Positions 23,310 through 32,471 of a stretch of 64,000 bases of DNA are shown in pieces. The stretch's first letter is position 1. Each line of letters opens with the position of its first letter. The stretch is from Rhizobium sp. Q54 (GTDB lineage Bacteria; Pseudomonadota; Alphaproteobacteria; UBA2966; CAIVPW01): the NCBI GenBank assembly GCA_945947575.1, contig CAMEYM010000003.1, positions 57,445-121,444 on the forward strand, written 5' to 3'. The notes beneath the pieces were generated by a model. The model was given only the letters and a program-made list of their open reading frames with translations. It was not told the origin of the DNA and did not search any database. The position numbers and the translations under genes are program-made.

Positions 23310-24575
23310 ATGGTGACCTCGCGCAACCTCAAAGCCACGCGCATCGTGCCGCCGGGACGGCCCCTGGTCGGCAGCGCTGCGCCGCCGGGATCGAAGTCGA
23401 TCACCAACCGCGCCCTGCTACTCGCGGCGCTGGCGCGCGGCACCAGCCACCTCCGCGGGGCGCTCAAGAGCGATGACACCGCCCACATGGCAGCGGCGCT
23501 CCGCGCCATGGACGTCGAGGTGTTGGAGCCGGATGGGACGACGTTCGTGGTGCACAGCTCCGGAAAGCTCACCGCCCCGAGGGCACCCCTGTTCCTGGGC
23601 AATGCCGGCACCGCGACGCGGTTCCTGACCGCGGCGGTGGCGACCGTCGCGGGCAAGGTTGTGCTGGATGGCGACGAATACATGCGGCGCCGCCCGATCG
23701 CGCCTCTCGTGGCGGCCCTGCGTAGTCTGGGCGTCGATGTGAGCACGGCGACGGGGTGCCCACCGGTGGTGGTGCGTGGGACCGGCACCGTGGCCGGCGG
23801 CCGCGTCGAGATCGATGCCGCTCTCTCCAGTCAGTACCTGTCCGCCGTCCTGATGCTGGCGCCGTGCGCGCGCGCACCGGTCGAGGTCGCCCTGACCGGT
23901 GCCGCGATCGGCGGGCGTGGCTATGTGGACCTCACTCTTGCGGCAATGGCGGCGTTCGGGGCGCGGGCAGAGAAAGCCGGCACCGAGACCTGGCGCGTGC
24001 AACCGACGGGCTATCGTGCCGCCGACTTGCGCGTCGAGCCGGACGCCTCGGCCGCCACCTACTTATGGGCCGCCGCGGCGCTGACGGGCGGTGCCATCGA
24101 CCTCGGCATCGCGCCGGCAGACTTCACCCAGCCCGATGCGCGCGCCCAGGCGCTGATCGCGCGCTTCCCGCACCTGCCGCCGGTCATCGAAGGCTCGCAG
24201 ATGCAGGACGCGGTCCCGACCCTTGCGGTGCTGGCGGCCTTCAACGAGACGCCGGTGCGTTTCGTCGGCATCAGCGGCTTGCGCGTCAAGGAATGTGACC
24301 GCGTTGCCGCGTTGGCAAAGGGATTCGCGCGCATCGCACCCGGGTTGGCACGCGAGGAGGGCGACGACCTCTTGGTCGCCGGCAAGTCCGCGCTGCCGCG
24401 CACAGCCAACGCCCGGATCGAGACGTTCGCCGACCACCGCATCGCCATGAGCTTTGCGCTGGCGGGACTGAAGCTCGAAGGCGTCACCATCGAGGACCCC
24501 GACTGCGTCGCCAAGACCTTTCCGGCCTACTGGTCGACCCTGCAGTCGCTGGGTGTGGAGCTCGTCGCAGCCTAG
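23310..24575 (+). CDS. aroA: 3-phosphoshikimate 1-carboxyvinyltransferase
   Basis: A 421-residue EPSP synthase, joining PEP and shikimate-3-phosphate in aromatic amino acid synthesis. Family residues are visible: PPGSKSITNRALLLAALA (phosphate-binding Lys and Arg), FLGNAGTATRFLTAAVA, the arginine run EYMRRRPIAPLVAAL, and near the C-terminus RIETFADHRIAMSFAL. The sequence belongs to the compact class near 420 residues. An ATG 16 codons upstream is in frame, but MVTSRNLKATRIVPPG fits the family better. It is preceded by the hairpin-rich gap and ends four bases into the convergent YjbR-type gene. Confidence 0.95.
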   Translation: MVTSRNLKATRIVPPGRPLVGSAAPPGSKSITNRALLLAALARGTSHLRGALKSDDTAHMAAALRAMDVEVLEPDGTTFVVHSSGKLTAPRAPLFLGNAGTATRFLTAAVATVAGKVVLDGDEYMRRRPIAPLVAALRSLGVDVSTATGCPPVVVRGTGTVAGGRVEIDAALSSQYLSAVLMLAPCARAPVEVALTGAAIGGRGYVDLTLAAMAAFGARAEKAGTETWRVQPTGYRAADLRVEPDASAATYLWAAAALTGGAIDLGIAPADFTQPDARAQALIARFPHLPPVIEGSQMQDAVPTLAVLAAFNETPVRFVGISGLRVKECDRVAALAKGFARIAPGLAREEGDDLLVAGKSALPRTANARIETFADHRIAMSFALAGLKLEGVTIEDPDCVAKTFPAYWSTLQSLGVELVAA

Positions 24576-25039
24576 GCGGACGTACGCATGGGTGCCGGCT
24601 TCTTCTTTGCCGCGGGCTTCTTTTTCGCCGCGGACGTCTTCGCATTCGCGGCGGGGGCGGCGGTATCGCTCAACTGCTTGGCGAGCTTCATCGGCGCAAC
24701 CTGCCCGTAGCTCTCGCGGATCCAGCGCTTGCAGAGATCGATCATCACGGTCTCGCCGGGCGAGAAGCGCGCCGATATCCACCCGGCCTTGCCGAGTCCG
24801 TAACCGGCCGGCTCGGTGAAGGGCAGCGCGCTCGCTTCCGCGTGCGAGGCAACGAGCTTCACCGACAAACCCCACGTGTCCTCCTGCCACCCTGAGAACA
24901 CGAACACCTTCTTGCCGACCTTGGCGACGAAGTCGCCCGGCCACGGCTGGTCCGGCCACGCTCCCGGCAGCGCATACGCGTAGTCGAGCAGTTCCTTGGC
25001 GGCGGCTGCCAAGCTGGCGTCGCGCCTTGCCTTGGGCAT
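24572..25039 (-). CDS. MmcQ/YjbR family protein with Lys-rich tail
   Basis: A 155-residue protein. Residues 1-115 form the YjbR/MmcQ fold (KVFVFSGWQEDTWGLSVKLV, AGYGLGKAGWISARF, MIDLCKRWIRESYGQVAP), a CyaY-like DNA-binding domain whose role is not established. The last 35 residues are a flexible Ala/Lys/Pro tail (KTSAAKKKPAAKKKPAPMR), similar to histone-like tails, supporting nucleic-acid contact. The start overlaps the stop of the upstream HNH gene (TAATG), so the two are coupled. Confidence 0.85.
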   Translation of the reverse strand: MPKARRDASLAAAAKELLDYAYALPGAWPDQPWPGDFVAKVGKKVFVFSGWQEDTWGLSVKLVASHAEASALPFTEPAGYGLGKAGWISARFSPGETVMIDLCKRWIRESYGQVAPMKLAKQLSDTAAPAANAKTSAAKKKPAAKKKPAPMRTSA

Positions 25040-25584
25040 TACGGGTCGAGCGGCGCGTCCCAGTACAGGAAGTCGCGCCAGCTCTCGTGCAGATGGTTCG
25101 GCGGGAAGGCCTGGCCGGCGCGCTGCAGGTGAACCACCGTCGGCTCGAACGGATGCACCTTGGGGAACATCTGGGCTTCCTTCGCCAACCGGCCGCCCTT
25201 CAACAGGTTGCACGTGGCGCATGCGGTGACGACGTTGTCCCAGCTTGTCAGGCCGCCGCGCGAACGCGGGATCAGATGATCGAAGGTGAGGTCATGCTCG
25301 TCGCCGCAGTACTGGCACTCGAAGTGGTCCCGCAGGAAGACGTTGAACCGCGTGAAGGCCGGCCGGCGCGAGGGCTGCACGTAGCGCTTGAGAGAGACGA
25401 CGCTGGGGAGCCGCATCGACATGCTGGCCGAATGCACGACGCGCTCGTATTCGGAGACGATGTTCACGCGGTCCATGAACACGGCTTTGACCGCTTCCTG
25501 CCACGGCCAAAGCGACAGCGGGAAGTAGCTGAGCGGACGATAGTCCGCGTTCAACACCAGCGCCGGACAACTCTCGGGCGCCAT
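25039..25584 (-). CDS. HNH endonuclease family protein
   Basis: A 181-residue protein widespread in Alphaproteobacteria. The HNH motif is complete: FECQYCGDEHDLTFDHLIPR, then WDNVVTACATCNLLKG, with two CxxC pairs for a structural zinc and the catalytic His in FDHLIPRSRGG. The N-terminal 70 residues (LVLNADYRPLSYFPLSLWPW) are characteristic of this chromosomal group rather than of mobile introns. Function is not demonstrated; DNA repair or processing is likely. Operon with the YjbR-type gene. Confidence 0.88.
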   Translation of the reverse strand: MAPESCPALVLNADYRPLSYFPLSLWPWQEAVKAVFMDRVNIVSEYERVVHSASMSMRLPSVVSLKRYVQPSRRPAFTRFNVFLRDHFECQYCGDEHDLTFDHLIPRSRGGLTSWDNVVTACATCNLLKGGRLAKEAQMFPKVHPFEPTVVHLQRAGQAFPPNHLHESWRDFLYWDAPLDP

Positions 25585-25719
25585 AAGACCGCCTCCCGAC
25601 TCATCCCTCGGCCCCGGTGCTGCACCCCACGGCAGCGCCGGTGGCCGGCATATTGTGGCCGGTTCTCTAGCCCTTGGCTAGACCGGCGCGGCGCCCACCA
25701 CGTGTTGGGTGTGTACGCT

Positions 25720-26406
25720 TCATGACATCAGCGAGTCGGAGAGAAAACGCGCTCCGAGCGCCACTCCCTCGGCATCGATGCCATGGCCCAAGTGGGCCAC
25801 GATGCGCGTCTGCATGTCCACTCCGTCGGCGCGCAGCGACTTTGCCGCCGTGTTGAGCGCCGCCACCGGCACGACCGGATCCTCCGCACCGTGACTGAGA
25901 AGCACGCGTGGCTTCGGCGCTGGCAAACGCTCCGGCAGCGCCCCGAGCGCGCCGGAGTACGCCACCACCGCGCGCGCCGGCCGGCGCAGCCCACCATAGA
26001 GGGCCAACGTCGCACCCTGACTGAAGCCGACCAGCGCCAGCGCGTCGTTGCCGAGCTTCCAACGCGCCAGCTCCGCATCGAGGAACGCATCGAGCGCGGT
26101 AGCCGCCGTTGGCACGCCGGCTTGCAGCGCGCGCAGCACGTCCTCGGCGGTGCGGTCGTACGCGGTCGGCAACGGATACCACTGGCGCCCGCTGCCGAAC
26201 GGAGATGCGTCGGGCGCATGCGGAGAGACGAACGCCGCATCTGGCAACGCCTCGGTCCACATCTGGCCGATGCCGATCAGGTCGTTGCCGTCCGCGCCGT
26301 AGCCGTGCAGCAGCACGACCAGCTGTTTCGCCTTGCCGGCGCGAGGCGCCAGGCGCGGTCCGTCGAGTGTCGGAGGACTTGCCACGCCGCTATGATGCCC
26401 TGCCAT
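25720..26406 (-). CDS. Phospholipase/carboxylesterase family alpha/beta hydrolase
   Basis: A 228-residue serine hydrolase of the carboxylesterase 2 (YpfH-like) family. The oxyanion region is VVLLHGYGADGNDLI, the nucleophile Ser sits in LVGFSQGATLALYGG, the acid Asp in SHGAEDPVVPV and the His in AHLGHGIDAEG. No signal peptide, so cytoplasmic. These enzymes hydrolyse short acyl esters or lysophospholipids. The ATG at 26406 shares a CATG palindrome with the divergent gene's ATG; a GTG at 26385 (VASPPTLDGP) is an equally plausible start and would leave room for divergent promoters. Confidence 0.88.
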   Translation of the reverse strand: MAGHHSGVASPPTLDGPRLAPRAGKAKQLVVLLHGYGADGNDLIGIGQMWTEALPDAAFVSPHAPDASPFGSGRQWYPLPTAYDRTAEDVLRALQAGVPTAATALDAFLDAELARWKLGNDALALVGFSQGATLALYGGLRRPARAVVAYSGALGALPERLPAPKPRVLLSHGAEDPVVPVAALNTAAKSLRADGVDMQTRIVAHLGHGIDAEGVALGARFLSDSLMS

Positions 26407-27112
26407 GGGCAAGGAGCAAACCTGCGATGCCGTCATCGACGGCGTCCGCACGCACGGTCTCGCGATGCTCGAGACCGACGACGTTCAGTTTCGTCGCGCT
26501 GAACGCGCGCACGCGGCGAAATCCACGCCGAGGCTGAAGGTCTTGCTCAAGGACATCAAGAAAGTGATCCTCGACGGCGAGCACCTGGAGTTGCGCCACA
26601 AGGGCGGCGTCGTTCGCCTCAGCCTCGGCGCCAAGCAGGCGGCCGCCTGGGCGAAGCGCATCCTCGAGCCGCCCGGATTGCTCGACAAGCTCGGCGTGAA
26701 AGAGGGCACCACCGTCACCGTCGCCGGTGGCATCGACGAGGACTTCGTCCACTCGCTGGAGCTGCGCGGCGCCGTCGTGCGGCGCGGCCGCAAGGGCAAG
26801 GACGCCGACCTTGTGTTCCTCGGCGTGGAGACCCTCGCCGACCTCAACAACGTCGCCGGTCTCGCCAAGCTGATGCGCCCGGCCGGCGGCATCTGGTTCC
26901 TCTATCCGAAAGGCCGCAAGGACCTGCGCGAGGCCGACGTCATGGCGGCGGGCCGCGCTGCCGGCTGGAAGGACAACAAGACCTGCCGCGTGTCGGAGAC
27001 GCACACCGCGCTCCGCTTCGTCATCCCGCTCGCCGATCGTCCCGCCGGCGCTACTGCAGCGGCGAAGCGTGCGGCGGCCCCGCGAAGCGCAGGCCGTAGC
27101 AAAGGGCGCTGA
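26405..27112 (+). CDS. DUF3052-like protein
   Basis: A 235-residue cytoplasmic protein. The C-terminal half resembles DUF3052: LGVKEGTTVTVAGGIDEDFV, then GGIWFLYPKGRKDLREADVM and RVSETHTALRFVIPL, matching the W-x-x-P-K, ADV-x-x-xGR and HTALRFV pattern of the family. The N-terminal 80 residues (LLKDIKKVILDGEHLELRHK) look like a small beta domain. Function unknown. A good -10 box (TATGAT, 26391-26396) lies eight bases before the ATG. A Lys/Arg/Ala-rich tail ends the chain, overlapping the convergent MFS gene by 62 bases. Confidence 0.75.
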   Translation: MGKEQTCDAVIDGVRTHGLAMLETDDVQFRRAERAHAAKSTPRLKVLLKDIKKVILDGEHLELRHKGGVVRLSLGAKQAAAWAKRILEPPGLLDKLGVKEGTTVTVAGGIDEDFVHSLELRGAVVRRGRKGKDADLVFLGVETLADLNNVAGLAKLMRPAGGIWFLYPKGRKDLREADVMAAGRAAGWKDNKTCRVSETHTALRFVIPLADRPAGATAAAKRAAAPRSAGRSKGR

Positions 27113-28247
27113 GCGCCGCACCGACCGCGATCACCTCGACCATCGGCATCACCGTCGCGTCCGACAGCCGCCCCGCGGCGAACGTCGATAGCGCTGCCGC
27201 GCCCATCTGCAGGAAGCCGAGCAGCGCCGACGCGGTTCCGGCGATCTCCGGATGCACACCGAGCGCGCCGGCGGTGCCGTTCGGGAACACCAGCGCGATA
27301 CCGAACACGAAGATCGTCATGGGCCCGATCACCGCCATCGGCGCCATCCACCCCGCGATGGCAAAAGCGAGCAGCAACGCCGACCCAACCAGCGAAGCGC
27401 AGATGCCGATCAGGATCATGCGGTCCAATCCCAGCCACAGCGTCGAGCGCCCGGTGAAGTACGAGCCGACGGCGAAGCCGACGACGACGAGCGCCGAGTA
27501 GAGCGCATAGCCGGTCGGCGTCTGGCCCATCACGTTGATGAACACGAACGGCCCTTCCGAGAAGAACGCGAACATCGCGCCGAACAACAGGCTCGAGCAC
27601 AGCGCATAGGAAAGGAACATCCGGCTCGCCAGCAGTCCGGCGAAGTTGCGCGCCAGAACCGCGGGGCTCGCGTCGGTCAATCGCGTCACGTTGGTCTCCT
27701 CGAACCAGCCGAACGTCATCGCCAGGATGGCGATGCCGAACAGCCCGAGCAGGACGAAATTCGCCTGCCAGCCCGCGACGTCATGAACGATGGCGCCGAT
27801 CAGCGGCGCGATGGCCGGCGACAGCGCCAGCGCCAGTCCGACGTTGGCCAGCACCTGTGCGCCACGCGCCCGGTCAAAGCAGTCGCGCACAATGGCGCGG
27901 CCGATCACCGGCCCGGTGGTCGCGCCGATCGACTGCACGAGGCGCGCCAAGATGAGCGCGTCGATGGTCGCCGCGGCGGCCGCCGCGAAGGTCGCGACCG
28001 CATAGATGACCAGCCCGCCCAGCAGCACCGGCCGCCGCCCGAAGCGGTCCGAGAGCGGCCCGATGACGAGCTGCGCCAGCGCCGCCCCCATCATGTAGAC
28101 CGTGAAGGTCAGCTGCATGGTGGCGGGATCGGTGGCGAACTCGGCCGTCATGGCCGGCATCGAGGGCAGATAGATGCTGGTGGACAGCTGGGCCACCGCC
28201 ACCAGCCCGGTAACGAAGGCGACGATCTTGCCGTCGGAAAGCTTCAC
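27051..28247 (-). CDS. Bcr/CflA-type MFS drug efflux transporter
   Basis: A 398-residue inner-membrane transporter with twelve predicted spans. It shows the Bcr/CflA signatures: STSIYLPSMPAM in the first span, the MFS loop motif GPLSDRFGRRPVLLGG between spans 2 and 3, and ARLVQSIGATTGPVIGRAIV. Members expel bicyclomycin, sulfonamides, chloramphenicol or cysteine by proton antiport; the substrate here is not predictable. The GTG at 28247 gives the typical start VKLSDGKIVAFVTGLV; an ATG 20 codons upstream would add a Pro/Gly-rich tail. The 3' end overlaps the convergent DUF3052 gene. Confidence 0.9.
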   Translation of the reverse strand: MKLSDGKIVAFVTGLVAVAQLSTSIYLPSMPAMTAEFATDPATMQLTFTVYMMGAALAQLVIGPLSDRFGRRPVLLGGLVIYAVATFAAAAAATIDALILARLVQSIGATTGPVIGRAIVRDCFDRARGAQVLANVGLALALSPAIAPLIGAIVHDVAGWQANFVLLGLFGIAILAMTFGWFEETNVTRLTDASPAVLARNFAGLLASRMFLSYALCSSLLFGAMFAFFSEGPFVFINVMGQTPTGYALYSALVVVGFAVGSYFTGRSTLWLGLDRMILIGICASLVGSALLLAFAIAGWMAPMAVIGPMTIFVFGIALVFPNGTAGALGVHPEIAGTASALLGFLQMGAAALSTFAAGRLSDATVMPMVEVIAVGAALSALCYGLRFAGPPHASPLQ

Positions 28248-28400
28248 TGCCGCACCCCGCCTGGGGGTCGGCGCCCCGTCCCCGCCGGGGTAGCTGGTCA
28301 CAGGCAAGCGGGGCCCGCAGTAACCCGTTTCACTGCGTGCTAGAAATGCCCGGCAGCGCGGCCCGCGCCGCGCACCGTGATGGTCGAGGTTGGCGCATCC

Positions 28401-28598
28401 ATGGAGACCCTCTTCTTTGTCCTGGTCATACTGTCGCTCGTCGTGACCGTTGGGTTCCTGCTCAGTGGCGTCAGCGGCATGCTGAGGTCCTCGGAGTTCA
28501 ACAAGAAGTACGCCAACGTGATGATGCGCGGCCGCGTCATTTCCCAGGCCGTCACCGTCCTGCTGCTGGTGCTGTACTTCGTCCTTTTCCGCACGTAA
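28401..28598 (+). CDS. HIG1-domain twin transmembrane protein
   Basis: A 65-residue protein with two membrane helices, METLFFVLVILSLVVTVGF and RVISQAVTVLLLVLYFVL, joined by a loop containing SSEFNKKYANVMMRGR, the HIG1 (hypoxia-induced) signature. Mitochondrial HIG1 proteins assist respiratory supercomplexes and cytochrome oxidase; the alphaproteobacterial versions are presumed to have a related role. In this class the gene typically precedes the cobalamin adenosyltransferase gene, as here with six bases between. An in-frame ATG seven codons upstream is possible. Confidence 0.85.
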   Translation: METLFFVLVILSLVVTVGFLLSGVSGMLRSSEFNKKYANVMMRGRVISQAVTVLLLVLYFVLFRT

Positions 28599-28604
28599 CG
28601 CCCG

Positions 28605-29183
28605 ATGGTGCGCCTGACGCGCATTTACACGCGCGGCGGCGACGCAGGCCAGACCTCGCTCGGGGATGGCACGCGCGTCGCCAAGGAGGGCGCTCGCATC
28701 GCCGCCATCGGCTCGGTGGAAGAAGCCAACGCGGCCTTAGGCGTCGTGCGCCTGCACACCCAGGGCGCCGGCGAGGGTCTGGCCGACGCCATGCTGGCGC
28801 GCATCCAGAACGAGCTGTTCGACCTCGGCGCCGACCTGTGCACTCCCGGCGTGGACTTCGCGTCACCGGACCGCCTGCGCGTCATTCCCTCCCAGGTGAA
28901 GCGCCTGGAGGACGAGATCGACGCCATGAACGAGAAGCTGGCCCCGCTGCAGTCGTTCATCCTGCCAGGGGGCAGCTCGGCCGCCGCCCACCTTCATCTC
29001 GCTAGAACCATCGTGCGCCGGGCCGAGCGCGATATCGCCGCCCTGATGGCCACAGAACCGGTCAATCCGGTCGCCCTGCAGTACGCCAACCGCCTGTCCG
29101 ACCACCTGTTCGTCCTCGGCCGCGCCCTCAATGCAGGCGCCGGTGGCGACGTGCTCTGGCAACCGGGGGCCACTAGGCCGTAA
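28605..29183 (+). CDS. PduO-type cob(I)alamin adenosyltransferase
   Basis: A 192-residue enzyme that adenosylates cob(I)alamin with ATP to make coenzyme B12. ATP-binding residues are in YTRGGDAGQTSLGDG at the N-terminus; the C-terminal helical bundle carries QSFILPGGSSAAAHLHLART and RRAERDI, with the conserved Asn in QYANRLSDHLFVLGR. Length and motifs fit the human MMAB/PduO class, not CobA. It supplies the cofactor for the B12-dependent NrdJ at 47.6 kb. It sits in the HIG1-ETF cluster. Confidence 0.94.
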   Translation: MVRLTRIYTRGGDAGQTSLGDGTRVAKEGARIAAIGSVEEANAALGVVRLHTQGAGEGLADAMLARIQNELFDLGADLCTPGVDFASPDRLRVIPSQVKRLEDEIDAMNEKLAPLQSFILPGGSSAAAHLHLARTIVRRAERDIAALMATEPVNPVALQYANRLSDHLFVLGRALNAGAGGDVLWQPGATRP

Positions 29184-29240
29184 CGTGGGGTGGTACCCGG
29201 CGCCCAGGGGTGGGGCGGCGGGCACGGGGGCTAGAGCTTT

Positions 29241-31727
29241 TTGCTGGCTGGGTTCGATACAGTAACGCTGGTCACCGGCGTGGTGGCGTTGCTGCTCGTC
29301 GCTGGCGCGGTGCGCGTCGTCACCGATCGCCTGCAGTTCCCGTATGCCGTCGCCCTCGTCATCGTCGGCGTCGGCATCGGCGAGGTGGCGCGGCGCGGCG
29401 CCCCCGACATGGCCGCCATCGCCGGCACGCCGGTCGCCGCGGACATGATCCTGTTCGTGCTGATCCCGACCCTCATCTTCGAGGCGGCGTTCCACACCAA
29501 CGTGCGCCTCCTGCGCCAGAACCTGTGGCCGGTCCTGACGCTGGCCGTGCCGGCGGCGATGACGTCGTCGTTCGTCGTTGCCGCCATCGTCTGGCTGGTG
29601 AGCCCGTTCGACTTCGCCCAGTGCCTGCTGCTCGGCGCGATTCTGAGCTCCACCGATCCGGTCGCCGTCGTCGCCATCTTCCGCAAGATCGGCGCACCCG
29701 CCCGCCTCACCATGCTGGTCGAAGGCGAGAGCCTCTTGAACGACGCGACCTCGATCGTGCTCGCCCGCATCATGCTCGGCATCATCGCGGCGGGCAGCTT
29801 CGGCGCCAGCAACTTCTCCGACGGCCTCGTCGAGTTCGGCATGGTGTTCTTCGGCGGCGCCGCGGTCGGCTGGCTCGCCGCCATCTTCATCGGCTGGCTG
29901 ATCTCCAAGGTGCAGGACGATCCGTTCACCGCCACGGTGCTGACCTCGATCCTCGCCTACGCCACCTTCCTGATCGCCGAGCGCGGCCTGCACCTGTCCG
30001 GCGTCGTCGCCGTCGTCATCGCCGGCCTGGTGATGGCCGACTGGGGCCGCACCAAGATGTCGCCCCACGACGAGGAGCACGTCGAGCACTTCTGGCACTT
30101 CGCCGGCAACGCGGCGAACGCCATGCTGTTCCTGCTCGTCGGCTTCTCAGTGCAGATCAGCATGCTGCTCGCCAATCTGGCGCTGTTCGGCTGGGTGATC
30201 GTCGCGCTGCTGGTGTCGCGCGCCGTCGCCGTCTTCGGACTGGCGCCGCTGATGGCGCGCCTACCCAACACCGCGCCGATCAGCATGGCCTACCAGATGG
30301 TCATCTACTGGGGCGGCCTGCGCGGCGGCATCGCCATCGCCATCGTGCTCAGCCTCGCCGACTACGAGTTCGGCCAGACCTTCATCGCCCTCGTCATGGG
30401 CTCGGTGCTGTTCACCCTGGTCGTCCAGGGCATGACCATGGAGCGCCTGGTGAAGTGGCTCGGCCTCGACCGGCCGCCGCTCGCCGATCGCGTCGCGCGC
30501 GCCGAGACCCAGCTCGACGCCCTGCGCGCGGCCAGCGCCGGCATCCCCGAGCTGCGCGCCGGCGGCCTGTTCTCCCAGCGCATCGGCGACGACCTCGAGC
30601 GCAAGCTCGCCAGCGACATCGCCCGCGTCGGCACCGAGCTCGAAAGCCTGCGCCACACCGAGCTCACCCAGGAGCAGGAGCAGCGCCTCTTGCTCGAGCG
30701 TTGCTTCGCCGCCGAGCAGGCGCTCTACCACGGCCTGTTCCGCAAGGGTCACCTCGCCGAGAAGACGTTCCGCGATCTCGCCGCCGGCGTGTCGGTGCAG
30801 GCCGACGCCGTGCGCGACGGCGCCACCAGCCCGCCGCGCACTACGGTCGGCGCCAAGCGCCGCAAGCTCTTGCAGCGCGTGCTGACCGTCGCGCCCGCCG
30901 GCGTCGCCGATCGCCTGCGCCAGGGCTACATTGCGGCGGACTATGAACGCGCGTGGGGCGAGTTCCAGGCGACCACGCAGATCCTCGAGAACATCGAGCG
31001 CCTGGCGCTGGCGCACTCGACGCCGGCGGCGATCGTCGCCGACGTGCGCATGCTCTACCTGCGCTGGCAGGCCAACGCGCGCCAGCAGCTCGACGCCACC
31101 GCCGAGCAGTTCCCCGAGTTCGTCACGGCGCAACAGGAGCGCCTCGCCCAGCGCCTGATGGCTCTCGCCCAGTCCGAGAACATCCAGGACAAGGCCGAGG
31201 CCGGCTCGGTGCCCGCCGGCATCGCCGACGAGCTGGTGCGCGAGCTCACCTCGGCCAGCCGCACCTTGCGCGGCGGCTCCACCGCGCCCCTGCAGATCAG
31301 CCCGGCCGAGCTCTTGCGCAAGGTGCCGTCCTTCAAGGACATGCCCGAGGCGGAGTTCGCCAGGATCGCCGCGGTGCTGGTACCGCGCAGCGTCCCCGCC
31401 GGCCAGGTCATCGTCGCGCAGGGTTCGCGCGGCAGCTCGCTCATGCTGATTGCCCGCGGTGTCGTGCGCGTCGTCTCCAGCGACAGCAAGGGCGAGCACG
31501 ACCTCGCCACCCTGGTCGCCGGCGACTTCTTCGGCGAGATGGCGCTGCTCACCAACCAGCCGCGTTCGGCGACCTGCCGCGCCGTCACTCCGTGCGCGCT
31601 CTACGAGCTGCGCCGCACCGACTTCAACGACCTGGTCGCCAGCCTGCCTGCCGTGCGCGTCGCCTTCGAGGCCGCCAACCGCGACCGCCGCAAGAGCCGC
31701 GACACCGAACCGCAAACCGCCGTGTAG
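29241..31727 (+). CDS. CPA1 Na+/H+ antiporter with C-terminal cyclic-nucleotide-binding domain
   Basis: An 828-residue membrane protein. Residues 1-400 hold about twelve spans of a CPA1/NhaP-type exchanger with the ion-binding motifs AILSSTDPVAVVAIF and VEGESLLNDATSIVLARI, and GGLRGGIAIAIVLSL. A long cytoplasmic helical region (about 410-690) follows, then a cNMP-binding-type domain (about 700-810) with GSSLMLIARGVVRVV and GDFFGEMALLTNQPRSATCRA. This order matches plant SOS1 and related bacterial exchangers, where the tail gates transport. The TTG at 29241 is the apparent start; GTG at 29279 is possible. The gene separates cobalamin adenosyltransferase from etfB. Confidence 0.88.
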   Translation: MLAGFDTVTLVTGVVALLLVAGAVRVVTDRLQFPYAVALVIVGVGIGEVARRGAPDMAAIAGTPVAADMILFVLIPTLIFEAAFHTNVRLLRQNLWPVLTLAVPAAMTSSFVVAAIVWLVSPFDFAQCLLLGAILSSTDPVAVVAIFRKIGAPARLTMLVEGESLLNDATSIVLARIMLGIIAAGSFGASNFSDGLVEFGMVFFGGAAVGWLAAIFIGWLISKVQDDPFTATVLTSILAYATFLIAERGLHLSGVVAVVIAGLVMADWGRTKMSPHDEEHVEHFWHFAGNAANAMLFLLVGFSVQISMLLANLALFGWVIVALLVSRAVAVFGLAPLMARLPNTAPISMAYQMVIYWGGLRGGIAIAIVLSLADYEFGQTFIALVMGSVLFTLVVQGMTMERLVKWLGLDRPPLADRVARAETQLDALRAASAGIPELRAGGLFSQRIGDDLERKLASDIARVGTELESLRHTELTQEQEQRLLLERCFAAEQALYHGLFRKGHLAEKTFRDLAAGVSVQADAVRDGATSPPRTTVGAKRRKLLQRVLTVAPAGVADRLRQGYIAADYERAWGEFQATTQILENIERLALAHSTPAAIVADVRMLYLRWQANARQQLDATAEQFPEFVTAQQERLAQRLMALAQSENIQDKAEAGSVPAGIADELVRELTSASRTLRGGSTAPLQISPAELLRKVPSFKDMPEAEFARIAAVLVPRSVPAGQVIVAQGSRGSSLMLIARGVVRVVSSDSKGEHDLATLVAGDFFGEMALLTNQPRSATCRAVTPCALYELRRTDFNDLVASLPAVRVAFEAANRDRRKSRDTEPQTAV

Positions 31728-31736
31728 TCTGCGCGG

Positions 31737-32471
31737 ATGCGCGTCCTCGTCGCCGTCAAGCGCGTCCCGGATCCCAACCAGCGCATCCGCGTCAACGCCG
31801 GCTGCACCGCCATCGACCCCGCCGGCCTGCGCTGGGTGATGAACCCCTACGACGAAGTCGCGCTGGAACAGGCGATCCAGTGGAAAGAATCGGGCGCCGT
31901 CACGGAAATCATCGCCGCCAGCGCCGGCGGCTCTGGCTGCAAGGACACGCTGCGCTCCGCCCTCGCGCTCGGCGCGGACCGCGCCGTGCATTTCCCAGCG
32001 AGCGAGGACGTAGCGCCGCTTTCGATTGCCCACGCCCTGGCGGAGCTCGCACGCCGCGAATCGTGTGACCTGATCCTGGTCGGCGCGCAGGCCGCGGACG
32101 ACGGCGTCGCCCTCGGACCCTTGGTCGCCGGGGTGCTCGACTGGCCGCAAGCGACGCGAGTGACGGCGGCAACCATCTCGGGACGGGTTGTGTCGGCGGA
32201 GCGTGTCGGTGACTCCAGCGTCGAGGCGCTCGACCTCGATCTTCCATGCGTCCTCACCGCCGATCTGCGCCTCGCGACGCCCCGCTTTGCCGGTCTGACG
32301 GCGGTGCTCGCCGCCAAGAAGGCGCCCATCGAGGAACGGCCGCTCGCAGCCGCAGCAACCGCGCCCCGCGTCCTTGCGATGGCCCTGGTGTCGCGCAAGC
32401 GCGCAGGTCGCCCTGTCGCCTCCGCCCGGGAACTGGTGGCGGCCCTGCGCGCCCGCGGCGCCCTGCCGTGA
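31737..32471 (+). CDS. etfB: Electron transfer flavoprotein beta subunit, divergent
   Basis: A 244-residue ETF beta subunit. ETF carries electrons from acyl-CoA and other dehydrogenases to ETF-quinone oxidoreductase. Recognisable family segments are MRVLVAVKRVPDPNQRIRV, WVMNPYDEVALEQAIQWKE, and DTLRSALALGADRAVHF. The AMP-binding loop, usually a DDDxNQTGQ sequence after VGxQA, reads AADDGVALGPLVAG here, so the Asn-Gln-Thr-Gly residues are gone. This marks a divergent ETF. It overlaps etfA by GTGA. Confidence 0.85.
   Translation: MRVLVAVKRVPDPNQRIRVNAGCTAIDPAGLRWVMNPYDEVALEQAIQWKESGAVTEIIAASAGGSGCKDTLRSALALGADRAVHFPASEDVAPLSIAHALAELARRESCDLILVGAQAADDGVALGPLVAGVLDWPQATRVTAATISGRVVSAERVGDSSVEALDLDLPCVLTADLRLATPRFAGLTAVLAAKKAPIEERPLAAAATAPRVLAMALVSRKRAGRPVASARELVAALRARGALP

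Noticed and set aside
22880..23310. tmRNA, RNase P or 6S RNA in the hairpin-rich gap
   Set aside because: None of the conserved sequence elements of these RNAs could be found, so only a generic structured element is reported.
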